Shown here: positions 8,312 to 17,370 of the stretch, one piece after another
Position numbering within the stretch: the stretch's first letter is position 1
Layout: every line of letters starts with the position of its first letter
NCBI GenBank assembly: GCA_040349255.1
Contig: JBEQUE010000192.1
Span: 1-64,000 of the forward strand
Origin: DATMER01 sp040349255
GTDB lineage: Bacteria; Acidobacteriota; Thermoanaerobaculia; Multivoradales; UBA5704
Length of the DNA stretch: 64,000 nt
Direction of reading: 5' to 3'
Program-made: the position numbers and the translations under genes
Notes under the pieces: model-generated
What the model saw: the letters and a program-made list of their open reading frames with translations, nothing else
Told to the model about the DNA's origin: nothing
Databases searched by the model: none

Positions 8312-8343
8312 TTATACGCCAATTCGGCCCATTGGGCGTATAA
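8312..8343. promoter_or_regulatory. Palindrome overlapping probable promoter of the NTase gene
   Basis: TTATACGCC (8312-8320) and GGCGTATAA (8335-8343) form perfect 9-bp arms around a 14-bp centre, in the short gap between the molybdopterin gene stop and the ATG at 8304. On the minus strand the proximal arm ends in TATAAC, a good -10 match only a few bases before the ATG. It is likely an operator for the downstream gene; the regulator is unknown. Confidence 0.5.
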
Positions 8344-8346
8344 GGC

Positions 8347-10371
8347 TTACCCGGCTCGCTCCACCTGCACCCGGGCGTCGTTGAAGCACGCCCCGCCGCC
8401 CAGGTCGCTGAGCGTGTCCGGCGAAAGCGCGTTCGAGGTGGTTCCGGAGAGGGTCTGGTGGCTCCAGAGACCCTTGGGCAGCAGGACCACGCCGGGCCTG
8501 AGGTCGCGGCTCCACCTCGCCTGGACCCGCACCTCGGCGAGGTCGTTCCAGACCCGGACTTCGTCGCCATCCGCGATCCCGCGCGCCGCAGCGTCGTCGG
8601 GGTGGATCTCCAGCGGGATGCGCTCCCTGTAGAGATGGCCGAGGTAGGAGCTGATGGTCCGGTTCGTGGCCGGCGAGATCAGCGCCAGGGGGTAGGCCTC
8701 CGTGGCCGGGTCCTCCTGGTAGCCGTAGAGGCCGAGCGGCGCCTCGCGGTCCAGGATCTCGGGCACCAGGTGCATCTTCCGGTCCGGGGTCTGCGGGAAG
8801 GCGTCCACGAACTGGACCGGCCTCTCTCCGACGTCCGGCACCGCGGCGCCGTCCCGGTCCAGCTCCTGCCGAATGCGGGCGCTCCGGCCAAGCAGCGCCG
8901 ACTCCAGGTCGGCGGCCGTGCGCGGCTCGTCCGGACGCGAGAGCCCGAGACGGTCGCAGAGGTCGGCGAAGACCGCGTAGTTCGGCCGCGACTCGCCGGC
9001 CGCCTCCGCCACGGCGTCGATGCGGTGCATCCGGAACGAGCCGTAGCCGCGGGAGAGCTCGCGGTGCTCCAGGAAGGTCGTGGCGGGCAGCACCAGATCC
9101 GCGTAGCGCGCCGTGTCCGTCCACACCTGCTCGAAGACCACCGTGAAGAGGTCTTCCCGCTCCAGGCCGCGCCGGACTTTTTCCTGGTTCGGCATGGTCG
9201 CGAGCGCGTTGCAGTTGTAGACGAACAGGACCTTGACCGGAGGCTTCGGATCGTCCGTCAGCAGGGCCCCGAGATGGTTCATGTTGACCACGCGCGTGGC
9301 CGGCTCGGGCTCCCGGATGGCGTTGTCCCGGTCGGCCGTCCACACCCCCGAGTTGCTCAGCGTGTAGCCGCCGCCCCGCACGCCGAACTTGCCGGCCACG
9401 GCCGGCAGCGCGACCACCGCGGCCACCGCCGAGCCGCCGTTGCGGTTGCGCTCCAGGCCCCAGCCGGTGCGGATCGCCGCCGGCGACAGCTCGGCGTAGA
9501 GCCGCGCCAGGCGCTCGATCGCCTCCGCCGGCACGCCGGTGACCGCCGCGGCGCGCTCGAAGGTCCACGGCAGCGCCCGCTGCCGCAGCTCCTCCGCGCC
9601 GGTGGTGTGGGAGCTCAGGAACGTCCAGTCGGCCTTGCCCTCCTCGAAGAGGAAGCGGTGGACCGCCAGCGCGAGCGGCAGGTCGGTGCCGGGTCGGGGC
9701 GCGAGATGGAGGTCGGCCCGCTTGGCCAGGGAGGTCCGGTTGGGGTCGATCACCACCAGGGTGGCGCCCTTGTCCTGCGCTTCCCGGAGGATCGGCACGA
9801 GGTGGATGCCGGAGGCGCCCGGGTTCACGCCCCAGACCACGATGAGCCGGGCGTGGGCGTAGTCGGGCAGCGCGATGCCCGCCATCTTGCCGTTGAGCCC
9901 GGTGACCGCGCGCCCGCTCGGGGCCGCGCACACGGTCCGCGCCAGGCGCGAGGCGCCGAGCCGGTAGAACAGCCGGAAGTCCGTGGTCTCCTGGGTGAGC
10001 CAGCCGTTCGATCCGCCATAGAAGAAGGGCAGGATCGACTCGCCGCCCCAGCGCTCCCGGGCCTCGCACAGGCGCTCCGCCGCGAGGTCCAGGGCCTCGT
10101 CCCAGGAGATGCGCTCGAACCCGCCGGAGCCCTTCGGGCCGCGCCGGACCGCCGGGTGGAGCAGCCGGCCCTCGCCGTAGAGCAGCTCCGGGAAGCGGCG
10201 CACCTTGGCGCAGATGTACCCCTGGGTCACCGGGTTGGCGTGGCTGCCGTCGATCTTCTCCACCCGGCCGTCCCGGACCCGGACCTCCAGGCTGCAGGCG
10301 TCGGGGCAGTCGAGCGGGCAGGCGCTGGGCAGCACCTGGAGGGACGGAGGGGCGCTCAGGATCTCGGTCAT
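8347..10371 (-). CDS. Molybdopterin-dependent oxidoreductase (DMSO reductase superfamily)
   Basis: 674-aa single-subunit enzyme with a Mo/W-bis-pterin cofactor. The N-terminal [4Fe-4S] site is C18, C22, C26 and C54 (CPLDCPDAC ... GYICAK). Pterin-binding segments include WGVNPGASGIH, VIDPNRTSLAKRADLHL, RTGWGLERNRNGG and a C-terminal molydop-binding domain (from about 560, PLALISPATNRTISSYLG). No TAT signal is visible, so it is probably cytoplasmic. The substrate cannot be told; the active-site region near CAAPSG (148-153) does not clearly show Cys, Ser or Sec as Mo ligand. No partner redox subunits adjoin it. Confidence 0.88.
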   Translation of the reverse strand: MTEILSAPPSLQVLPSACPLDCPDACSLEVRVRDGRVEKIDGSHANPVTQGYICAKVRRFPELLYGEGRLLHPAVRRGPKGSGGFERISWDEALDLAAERLCEARERWGGESILPFFYGGSNGWLTQETTDFRLFYRLGASRLARTVCAAPSGRAVTGLNGKMAGIALPDYAHARLIVVWGVNPGASGIHLVPILREAQDKGATLVVIDPNRTSLAKRADLHLAPRPGTDLPLALAVHRFLFEEGKADWTFLSSHTTGAEELRQRALPWTFERAAAVTGVPAEAIERLARLYAELSPAAIRTGWGLERNRNGGSAVAAVVALPAVAGKFGVRGGGYTLSNSGVWTADRDNAIREPEPATRVVNMNHLGALLTDDPKPPVKVLFVYNCNALATMPNQEKVRRGLEREDLFTVVFEQVWTDTARYADLVLPATTFLEHRELSRGYGSFRMHRIDAVAEAAGESRPNYAVFADLCDRLGLSRPDEPRTAADLESALLGRSARIRQELDRDGAAVPDVGERPVQFVDAFPQTPDRKMHLVPEILDREAPLGLYGYQEDPATEAYPLALISPATNRTISSYLGHLYRERIPLEIHPDDAAARGIADGDEVRVWNDLAEVRVQARWSRDLRPGVVLLPKGLWSHQTLSGTTSNALSPDTLSDLGGGACFNDARVQVERAG

Positions 10372-10490
10372 GGCCCGATTCTATCTCGCCCGCCTGGCAT
10401 CGCCTTCGCAGACATTTCAGGCAGCGAAGCGAGGGGCGGCCCATCCGCAGGACGGTCCCACCGGAAGTCATGACCCGGAGCCAGGAAACA

Positions 10491-11951
10491 ATGCACCAGA
10501 GAAGACGGAAGAGCGCGGCGTGGATCCTTCTCGCCGGATGGATGGCATCACCCGCGGCCGGTCAGGAACCGGCCGGGCGGACCCTGGTCCTGTCGCTGGA
10601 GGACGCGCTGCGCATCGCCTCCGGCGAGAACGAGACGATCTGGGTCGCGGAGGCCGGCGTGCAGCGCGCGCTCGGCAGCGAGCGGATCGTCCGCAGCCAG
10701 CTCTTCCCGCAGCTCAACGGCACGGCCCAGTACATCCGCACGCTGCGCTCGCAGTTCGATGACCTCAATTTCGGCGGCGACGGCGGCGGGGATCTGCCGT
10801 TCGGCCGCGAGAACCAGTACACGCTCGGCCTGTCGCTCAACCAGCTCCTGTTCGACGGCGGCCGGGTGCTCTCCCAGCGCCGCGCCGCCGAGGCCCGGCG
10901 CCGCTCGGCGGAGATCGACGTGGGCGCGGCCCAGGCCCAGACGCTCCTCGACGTGACGCGCTCCTACTTCGACGCGCAGCTCGCCGACCGCCTGGTCACC
11001 ATCGCCGAGCGCTCGCTCGCGCAGAGCGAGGAGATCCTGCGCCAGACCGACGTGGCCCGCCGCGTCGGCGACCGCTCCGAGTTCGAGCTGCTGCGCGCCC
11101 GGGTGGCGCGCGACAACCAGCTCCCGACGCTCATCCGGCGCCGGACCGCGCGCTCCGAGGCCTATCTGCGCCTCAAGCAGCTCCTGAACGTGCCGCCGGA
11201 GGACAACCTGACCCTCACCACCGGCGTCGACGAGGAGGTGCCTCGCTTCGCCGCCTCCGAGACGGAGGCGGTGGTCCCGGACGACCGGGCGCCGGTCCGC
11301 CAGGCGGCCGAGAACGTCCTCGCCAACGAGGCCCAGCTCACCGAGGCCCGCGGCCAGCGGCTGCCGTCGGTCAGCCTGTCGTCGTCCTACTCGCCCGTGG
11401 CCTACCCGGCCAACGGCGCGCCGGAGCCCGACGAGTTCCAGGAGAACTGGACGGTCTCGGTGAACCTCTCCGTGCCGATCCTCACCTGGGGCCGGCTGCG
11501 CGGCAACGAGCAGGTGGCCGAGGGCAATCTCGCCGAGGCGCGCGCGCGGCTCGTCCAGACCCGCGAGGCCGCGGTCTTCGACGAGCGCGACGCGCGCAAC
11601 GCGCTCGCCGACGCCCAGGCCACGCTCGCCGGCAGCGTCAGCACCGCCGAGGAGGCGGCGCGGGCGTACTCCATCGCCCAGATCCGCTTCCGCGAGGGCA
11701 TCGCGAGCCAGATCGAGCTGTCCGACTCCCAGCTCCTGCTCGACCAGGCCGAGGTCAACCGCGCCTCGGCTCTGCGCGACCTGCAGGTGGCCCGCGCCCG
11801 ACTCTCGCTGCTGGAGGACCTCCCGCTCACCGGCCAGACCGGAAGCGGCGTGGCGTCTTCGTTCCAGACCCAGCAGGTGACGACCCCGTCCACCACGACC
11901 TCGACCAACACGGCCTCCTCCCAGGCCGTTTCAGGAGCTCCGATCCCATGA
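10491..11951 (+). CDS. TolC-family outer membrane efflux protein
   Basis: 486-aa outer-membrane channel subunit. The ATG at 10491 is chosen (AGGAAA just upstream) over an in-frame ATG seven codons earlier; a signal peptide ends near PAAGQ. It has two homologous OEP repeats of long helices and beta strands: VLSLEDALRIASGEN with LNQLLFDGGRV in the first half, and VSVNLSVPILTWGRLRGN in the second. The tail from about residue 445 is Ser/Thr-rich and variable. It is the first gene of an RND efflux operon and overlaps the adaptor gene by 4 bp (ATGA). Confidence 0.92.
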   Translation: MHQRRRKSAAWILLAGWMASPAAGQEPAGRTLVLSLEDALRIASGENETIWVAEAGVQRALGSERIVRSQLFPQLNGTAQYIRTLRSQFDDLNFGGDGGGDLPFGRENQYTLGLSLNQLLFDGGRVLSQRRAAEARRRSAEIDVGAAQAQTLLDVTRSYFDAQLADRLVTIAERSLAQSEEILRQTDVARRVGDRSEFELLRARVARDNQLPTLIRRRTARSEAYLRLKQLLNVPPEDNLTLTTGVDEEVPRFAASETEAVVPDDRAPVRQAAENVLANEAQLTEARGQRLPSVSLSSSYSPVAYPANGAPEPDEFQENWTVSVNLSVPILTWGRLRGNEQVAEGNLAEARARLVQTREAAVFDERDARNALADAQATLAGSVSTAEEAARAYSIAQIRFREGIASQIELSDSQLLLDQAEVNRASALRDLQVARARLSLLEDLPLTGQTGSGVASSFQTQQVTTPSTTTSTNTASSQAVSGAPIP

Positions 11952-13081
11952 GCCGCAACCGGAAGACAACCGCTTTCCTCCTGGCTCTCGCGCTGCTCGC
12001 CGCCTGCGGCCGCGGCAAGGAAAAGGAAGCCGAAAAGAACGCTCCGCCGCCGGAGATCGTGCTCGGCACCGCCGACACGGCGCTGGTGGTGCGCGGCCCG
12101 GTCGAGACCGGTCCGGCCCTGTCCGGCACGCTCCAGCCGCAGGTCGAGGCCACGGTCCGCTCCCAGGCGTCCGGCACCGTGCTCGAAGCCCTGGCGCAGC
12201 CGGGCGAGACCGTGCGCGGCGGCCAGACGATCGCCCGCCTCGACACGGCGGCGCTCAACGAGGCCCTCACCTCGGCCCGCGCCGCGGTCACCACGGCCCG
12301 GAGCGGCGTCACCCTCGCGCAGCGCGAGGAGGAGCGCCAGCGCACCCTGGCCGCCGCCGGCGCCGTGGCCGAGAAGAACATCGAGACCGCGCACCAGCAG
12401 GTGGTGGCCGCCCGCGCCCAGCTCGCCCAGGCCGAGGCGCAGCTCTCGACCGTGCGCGAGCAGCTCGGCAACACCCGCGTCACCGCGCCGTTCACCGGCG
12501 TGGTCAGCGACCGGCCGGTCAACGCCGGCGATGTGGTCCAGCCGGGCAGCGCGCTCTACACCATCGTCGACCCGTCCAGCCTGGCGCTGGAGGCCTCCGT
12601 GCCGGCCGAGCAGATCGCCGCGCTCCATCCCGGCGCGCCGGTCGAGTTCTCGGTCAACGGCTTCCCGGGGCGCGCCTTCCACGGCCGGATCGACCGCATC
12701 AACCCGACCGCCGATCCGGCCACGAAACAGGTGCGGGTCTATGCCGAGATCCCGAACGAGGGCGCCGAGCTGGTCGGCGGCCTGTTCGCCGAGGGCCGGG
12801 TCACGACCAAGGCGCAGATCGGCCTGACCGTGCCCGACGCGGCCATCGACCGCCGCATGGGCCGGCCCGCGGTGGTCCGCGTGCAGGACGGCAAGGTGCA
12901 GCGCGTCGAGGTCGAGCTCGGCATCGCCGACGAGCAGTCGCAGCGCGTCGAGATCCGCCGCGGCGTGAAGGAGGGCGACATCGTCCTCCTCGGCGCCGCC
13001 CAGGAGCTCACGCCGGGCACGCCCGTGCGGCTCGCGCCGGCCGTCCAGCAGGCCGTGGAAAGGCTGGCGCAGAACCTATGA
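11948..13081 (+). CDS. RND efflux periplasmic adaptor lipoprotein
   Basis: 377-aa membrane-fusion protein linking the inner-membrane pump to TolC. It has a lipoprotein signal with lipobox LLAAC (Cys20). It shows a lipoyl-type barrel split around residues 75-105 and 170-200 (VEATVRSQASGTV ... GNTRVTAPFTGVVSDRPV), a helical hairpin rich in Ala/Glu (105-165), a beta-barrel domain (FHGRIDRINPTADPATKQVRV) and a membrane-proximal domain. The start codon overlaps the tolC stop, and the stop overlaps the next ATG, so all three pump proteins are translationally coupled. Confidence 0.93.
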   Translation: MSRNRKTTAFLLALALLAACGRGKEKEAEKNAPPPEIVLGTADTALVVRGPVETGPALSGTLQPQVEATVRSQASGTVLEALAQPGETVRGGQTIARLDTAALNEALTSARAAVTTARSGVTLAQREEERQRTLAAAGAVAEKNIETAHQQVVAARAQLAQAEAQLSTVREQLGNTRVTAPFTGVVSDRPVNAGDVVQPGSALYTIVDPSSLALEASVPAEQIAALHPGAPVEFSVNGFPGRAFHGRIDRINPTADPATKQVRVYAEIPNEGAELVGGLFAEGRVTTKAQIGLTVPDAAIDRRMGRPAVVRVQDGKVQRVEVELGIADEQSQRVEIRRGVKEGDIVLLGAAQELTPGTPVRLAPAVQQAVERLAQNL

Positions 13082-16000
13082 CCATCTCCGATTTCGCCAT
13101 CAAGCGGCCGATCGTCACCGTCGTGGTGATGCTGATCCTGGTGATCTTCGGCCTCTTCGCGCTGATCAACCTGGAGGTGGACGAGTTCCCGGACCTGACC
13201 AACCCGATCGTCTTCCTGGCCGTGCCCTACCCCGGCGCCTCGCCGTCGCAGGTCGAGCGCGAGGTCGTCGAGCCCATGGAGGAGGCCTTCGGGGCGCTCT
13301 CGGGCGTCGACAAGATCACCTCGACGTCGCTCGACGGCTTCGCCCAGATCACCATCCAGTTCGTGTTCTCCAAGGACCCGGACCAGGCCTCGCAGGACGT
13401 GCGCGACGCCATCTCCGGCATCCGCAACGACCTGCCGCCGGAGCTGGAGGAGCCCATCCTGCGCAAGTTCGATCCGGGCGACATGCCGATCGTCTCGCTC
13501 GTCCTGGCCTCGGACAAGCTCGACCCGGCCGAGCTGACGCTGCTCGCCGACCCGGGCCTCACGCGCAGCCTGCGCGGCATCCCGGGCGTGGCCCAGGTCG
13601 AGGTCGTGGGCGGCGTCGAGCGCGAGATCTCGGTCGAGGTGCGGCCGGCCGACCTCCAGTCGTCCGGCGTCACCGTGGCCCAGGTCGTCCAGGCCGTCCA
13701 GTCGCAGAGCCTGGCCGCGCCGGTCGGCCGCCTCGAAGGGCGGCTCAACGAGCAGGCGATCCGGCTGCGCGGCCGCCTGGAATCCCCGGAGGAGTTCCAG
13801 CAGCTCGTCGTGACCTCGCGGGGCGGAAGCCTGATCCGGCTCGGCCAGGTGGCCGACGTGCGCGACGGCACGGCCGAGCAGCGCTCGCTGGCGCTGTTCA
13901 ACGGCAAGGACGCGGTGGGCATCAACATCACCAAGAGCAAGGGCGCCAGCACGACCCAGGTCGCGGGCCAGGTGCTCCAGGCGCTCGACCGCATCCGCCC
14001 GACCCTGCCGCCGGGGGTGCAGATCGAGGTGGTGCGCAACTCGGGCGAGCGCGTGCACAACTCGGTGCGCAACGTCGAGGAGGCGCTGGTCGAGGGCGCG
14101 GTCCTGACCGTGCTCGTGGTCTTCCTCTTCCTCAACTCCTGGCGCTCGACGGTGATCACCGGCCTCGCGCTGCCGGTCTCCGTGCTCTCCTCGTTCATCG
14201 CGGTCTGGGCCTTCGGGTTCACGCTCAACACGATGTCGCTCCTCGGTCTCTCTCTCGCGATCGGGATCCTGATCGACGACGCCATCGTGGTGCGGGAGAA
14301 CATCGTGCGGCACATCGAGATGGGCAAGGACCACATGCAGGCCGCGCACGAGGGGACCAACGAGATCGCCATGGCGGTGGCGGCCACGACCTTCTCGATC
14401 GTGGCGGTGTTCGCGCCGGTGGCCTTCATGGAGGGGATCGCCGGCCAGTGGTTCAAGCCGTTCGCGCTGACCATAGCCTGCTCGGTGATGGTGTCGCTGT
14501 TCGTCTCGTTCTCGCTCGACCCGATGCTCTCCGCCTACTGGCCGGACCCGCAGCTCGAGGCTCATGAGAGGCGCAATCCGATCGCCCGCGCTCTCGACCG
14601 GTTCAACCGCTGGTTCGACCGCCAGGCGGACCGCTACAAGGGGGTCATCGCCTGGGCGCTCGACCACCGGCTGGCGGTGATCGGCCTGGTGGCGGCGTCG
14701 TTCGTGGGCGCGATCGTGCTCCAGGCCACGCTCGGCGGCGGCGGCTTCATCCCGGAGAGCGACCGCTCGGAGATCAACCTGGCCCTCGAGACCGCGCCGG
14801 GCTCGAACCTCGATCTCACGGCCATCAAGGCGCGCGAGATCCTGTCGGTCGTCCGCACGCATCCGGAGGTTCGCTACACCTACACCTCGATCGGCAGCAG
14901 CGACGGCTCGGGCGGCGTGGACACCGGCAGCATCTATATCCGGCTGGCGCCGAAGGCGGACCGGGACATCTCGCAGCAGGAGCTGGGCCGGAAGATCCGC
15001 CAGGAGATCGGGAAGATCGGCGGCGTGACCGCCTACCTGTCCGAGGGCGGGCCGGGCGGGGGCCGCAAGCAGATCCAGATGCAGCTCCGCGGCGACAACA
15101 TGAGCACCCTCCAGGCCGCCGCCGAGAAGATCGAGGCCGAGGTGAGGAAGGTGCCCGGGGCCGCGGACATCGGTCTGTCCACGAGGGGCCAGCGGCCGGA
15201 GCTGGAGATCCAGCTCAACCGCGGCCTGGCCGGCAGCCTCGGTCTGACCGCGAGCCAGATCGCGCAGTCTCTCCGCCCCGCCTTCGCCGGCGTGGACGCC
15301 GGGGACTGGGTGGACCCGGCGGGCAAGACCCGCGACGTGACCGTCCGCCTCGCGCCCCAGGCCCGCGAGAGCATCGCCGATCTGCAACGCCTCCCACTGG
15401 TGGTGACGCCGGGCGGAGGCTCCTCGACCAACGCCACGGGATCGGCCACCTTTGCGGCCCCGACCTCCTCCACCACGTCTGTGCCGGTCACGATCCCCCT
15501 GGGCCAGGTGGCCACGATCCACCGGTCGCTCGGTCCGAACGCGATCGAGCACCTGGACCGCGACAAGGTGGTGACGGTCGGGGCCAACGTGGTGGGGCGC
15601 TCGCTCTCGGAGGTCTTCGGCGACCTCAACAAGCGGGTGAAGGCGATCCAGCTCCCGCCCGGTGTCCGCCTCTCCCAGGGCGGCGAGGTCGAGGACCAGC
15701 AGGACGTGTTCGGCAAGATCTTCGCGGCGCTGGGCCTCGCGGTCATGCTGATGTACTTCATCCTGGTGATCCAGTTCGGCTCGTTCCTCGACCCGCTCGC
15801 GATCCTGCTCTCGCTGCCGCTCTCGCTGGTCGGCGTGGTCCTGATGCTCCTGATCACCGGCGACACACTCAACTTGATGAGCCTGATCGGGGTGATCCTG
15901 CTCATGGGCATCGTGGCGAAGAACGCCATCCTGCTGATCGACTTCGCCAAGTGGAACCACGAGGACGGCATGCCGCTGCGCGAGGCCCTGATCGAAGCCG

Positions 16001-16284
16001 GCCGCGTGCGTCTGCGGCCCATCCTCATGACCACGCTCGCGCTCATCGCCGGCATGATCCCGGTCGCCATGGGAGCCGGCGAGGGCGCCGACTTCCGCGC
16101 CCCGCTCGGCCGCGCAGTGATCGGCGGCACGATCACCTCGACGCTGCTGACTCTCCTGGTCATCCCGACCGTCTACGAGATCATGGTCGAGCTGAGGGAG
16201 AAGATCCGGGGCTTCTTCCAGCGCCGCAGCGAACGGCGGGGACTCCGGACCGAGCCCGAGCCGCGGACGGCGGGCGGGGGGTAG
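13078..16284 (+). CDS. RND multidrug/solute efflux permease (AcrB-like)
   Basis: 1068-aa inner-membrane proton antiporter of the HAE1-like RND type. It starts MTISDFAIKRPI, has the usual twelve transmembrane segments in two groups split by large periplasmic loops, and shows family signatures: PGASPSQVEREVVEPME, GIRNDLPPELEEP, and LGLSLAIGILIDDAIVVREN in TM4, which supplies the Asp-Asp proton relay. The second half has GVILLMGIVAKNAILLIDF and RLRPILMTTLALIAGMIPVA. Substrate range cannot be read from sequence. It is the last gene of the tolC-adaptor-pump operon and is convergent with higA one base away. Confidence 0.96.
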   Translation: MTISDFAIKRPIVTVVVMLILVIFGLFALINLEVDEFPDLTNPIVFLAVPYPGASPSQVEREVVEPMEEAFGALSGVDKITSTSLDGFAQITIQFVFSKDPDQASQDVRDAISGIRNDLPPELEEPILRKFDPGDMPIVSLVLASDKLDPAELTLLADPGLTRSLRGIPGVAQVEVVGGVEREISVEVRPADLQSSGVTVAQVVQAVQSQSLAAPVGRLEGRLNEQAIRLRGRLESPEEFQQLVVTSRGGSLIRLGQVADVRDGTAEQRSLALFNGKDAVGINITKSKGASTTQVAGQVLQALDRIRPTLPPGVQIEVVRNSGERVHNSVRNVEEALVEGAVLTVLVVFLFLNSWRSTVITGLALPVSVLSSFIAVWAFGFTLNTMSLLGLSLAIGILIDDAIVVRENIVRHIEMGKDHMQAAHEGTNEIAMAVAATTFSIVAVFAPVAFMEGIAGQWFKPFALTIACSVMVSLFVSFSLDPMLSAYWPDPQLEAHERRNPIARALDRFNRWFDRQADRYKGVIAWALDHRLAVIGLVAASFVGAIVLQATLGGGGFIPESDRSEINLALETAPGSNLDLTAIKAREILSVVRTHPEVRYTYTSIGSSDGSGGVDTGSIYIRLAPKADRDISQQELGRKIRQEIGKIGGVTAYLSEGGPGGGRKQIQMQLRGDNMSTLQAAAEKIEAEVRKVPGAADIGLSTRGQRPELEIQLNRGLAGSLGLTASQIAQSLRPAFAGVDAGDWVDPAGKTRDVTVRLAPQARESIADLQRLPLVVTPGGGSSTNATGSATFAAPTSSTTSVPVTIPLGQVATIHRSLGPNAIEHLDRDKVVTVGANVVGRSLSEVFGDLNKRVKAIQLPPGVRLSQGGEVEDQQDVFGKIFAALGLAVMLMYFILVIQFGSFLDPLAILLSLPLSLVGVVLMLLITGDTLNLMSLIGVILLMGIVAKNAILLIDFAKWNHEDGMPLREALIEAGRVRLRPILMTTLALIAGMIPVAMGAGEGADFRAPLGRAVIGGTITSTLLTLLVIPTVYEIMVELREKIRGFFQRRSERRGLRTEPEPRTAGGG

Positions 16285-16285
16285 C

Positions 16286-16588
16286 TCAGGCGGCTGGTGA
16301 GAGCGGCCGCACGTCCTTCTCGATGGATTCTCCGGAAGCTCGCTGGGTCTCTTCCAGATCGTAGTCGACCTGGAGGCCCAGCCAGAACCTCTCCGAGGTC
16401 CCGAAATAGCGGGCCAGCCGCAGGGCCGTGTCCGGAGTGATCGACCGCTTCCCGAGGACGATCTCATTCACGCGCCGGGGCGGTACCTTGAGGTCGCGCG
16501 CCAGCCGGTTCTGGCTCACGCCGAGCGGCTTCAGGAATTCCTCCAGCAGGACCTCGCCGGGATGGATGTTGGGGAGTCTCTCCGACAT
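16286..16588 (-). CDS. higA: HigA-family antitoxin
   Basis: 100-aa XRE-type helix-turn-helix antitoxin. NIHPGEVLLEEFLKPLGVSQ is the HigA signature at the N-terminus, followed by the HTH (LARDLKVPPRRVNEIVLGKR) and TPDTALRLARYFGTSERFWLGLQ. It follows higB by 9 bp in the toxin-first order usual for higBA. It should neutralise HigB and bind the palindrome upstream of higB. The ATG at 16588 is used. Confidence 0.93.
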   Translation of the reverse strand: MSERLPNIHPGEVLLEEFLKPLGVSQNRLARDLKVPPRRVNEIVLGKRSITPDTALRLARYFGTSERFWLGLQVDYDLEETQRASGESIEKDVRPLSPAA

Positions 16589-16597
16589 GTTTCAACC

Positions 16598-16879
16598 TCA
16601 GTGATAATCGACGATCTCCACATCGTGAGCGTCCGATCCCTGCCACCGGAAACAGATGCGCCACTGATCGTTGATGCGGATGCTGTGCTGGCCTTCCCGG
16701 TTTCCGCGCAACGCTTCCAGGCGGTTGCCGGGCGGAATCCTCAGGTCCATGAGCGACTGGGCGTTGTTGAGCATCCTCAGTTTCCGCCGAGCCACCTCCT
16801 GAAGGTCCGGAGCCCACTGCCGGACACGCTCGCCACGCCAGATCCTCTCGGCCACGGGGCTTCTGAAGGATCTGATCAC
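16598..16879 (-). CDS. higB: HigB-family (RelE fold) mRNA interferase toxin
   Basis: 93-aa ribosome-dependent endoribonuclease of the RelE/ParE superfamily. The GTG at 16879 gives MIRSFRSPVAERIW, matching the conserved HigB N-terminus and length; an upstream in-frame TTG would lie inside the promoter. Conserved features are RKLRMLNNAQSLMDLRIPPGNRLEALRG and the C-terminal QHSIRINDQWRICFRW, which carries the basic catalytic residues. It is toxin-first and co-transcribed with higA. Confidence 0.92.
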   Translation of the reverse strand: MIRSFRSPVAERIWRGERVRQWAPDLQEVARRKLRMLNNAQSLMDLRIPPGNRLEALRGNREGQHSIRINDQWRICFRWQGSDAHDVEIVDYH

Positions 16880-16885
16880 AGGGAA

Positions 16886-16915
16886 AGTATGACGCCCCGC
16901 GTCATAGACCGTCAA
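16886..16915 (-). promoter_or_regulatory. higBA promoter with operator between -35 and -10
   Basis: On the minus strand TTGACG (16910-16915) and CATACT (16886-16891) are 18 bp apart. A perfect 8-bp palindrome, TATGACGC-N3-GCGTCATA, occupies 16888-16906 between and overlapping them, ideal for HigA autorepression. Transcription starting about 7 nt after the -10 would begin at the GTG at 16879, implying a leaderless mRNA. Confidence 0.7.
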
Positions 16916-16987
16916 GCGACGAGCGGGGGGTAGGTGTCACGCTTCCTCCCGGATCCGCACCGGATCTTCTAGACAAGGAGGTGAGCG

Positions 16988-17332
16988 ATGAAACGAGCTG
17001 CGATCTGCCTGGGTCTTCTGATGATGGTGCTGCCGTTCTGCGCGGCGTCGGCCGCCGAGCCGCCGTTGGCCCTCACTGCTCCGAAGAGCTGCGCCCCGGC
17101 CGCGACGACCCTGACCGGGCCGCTGTCGACCCTGGAGCTCGAGATCTTCTCGCCCTCGGAGACCCGGCCCACCGACATGTCGATCCTGTGCTGCGGCACG
17201 CTCGGTTGCTGCACCCTCATCGAGAACGGGTGCGAGCCCTGCACCGGCGGCGAGCGGTGGTATACCAAGTTCTCCTGTCCGGGCGGCGGCACCTGCACCC
17301 AGCGCGCCAGCAAGTGCCCGACCGCCTGCTGA
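16988..17332 (+). CDS. Small Cys-rich secreted protein, unknown function
   Basis: 114-aa protein with a strong AAGGAGGTGAG site and a clear signal peptide ending near AASAAE. The mature part of about 91 residues has many cysteines, including CCGTLGCC, CEPC and CTQRASKC and a terminal Cys, suggesting a disulfide-knotted extracellular domain or a metal site. I do not recognise the family. It precedes a secreted sugar-dehydrogenase-like gene by 38 bp and may be co-expressed with it. Confidence 0.7.
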   Translation: MKRAAICLGLLMMVLPFCAASAAEPPLALTAPKSCAPAATTLTGPLSTLELEIFSPSETRPTDMSILCCGTLGCCTLIENGCEPCTGGERWYTKFSCPGGGTCTQRASKCPTAC

Positions 17333-17370
17333 TCGGATCGGGGAAGGACGGGCTCTGGTAGTCTTCCGGC

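Noticed and set aside
12739..16467. 1242-aa minus-strand ORF opposite the RND pump
   Set aside because: Shadow of the pump gene: Asp/His/Arg-rich low-complexity translation with no motif.
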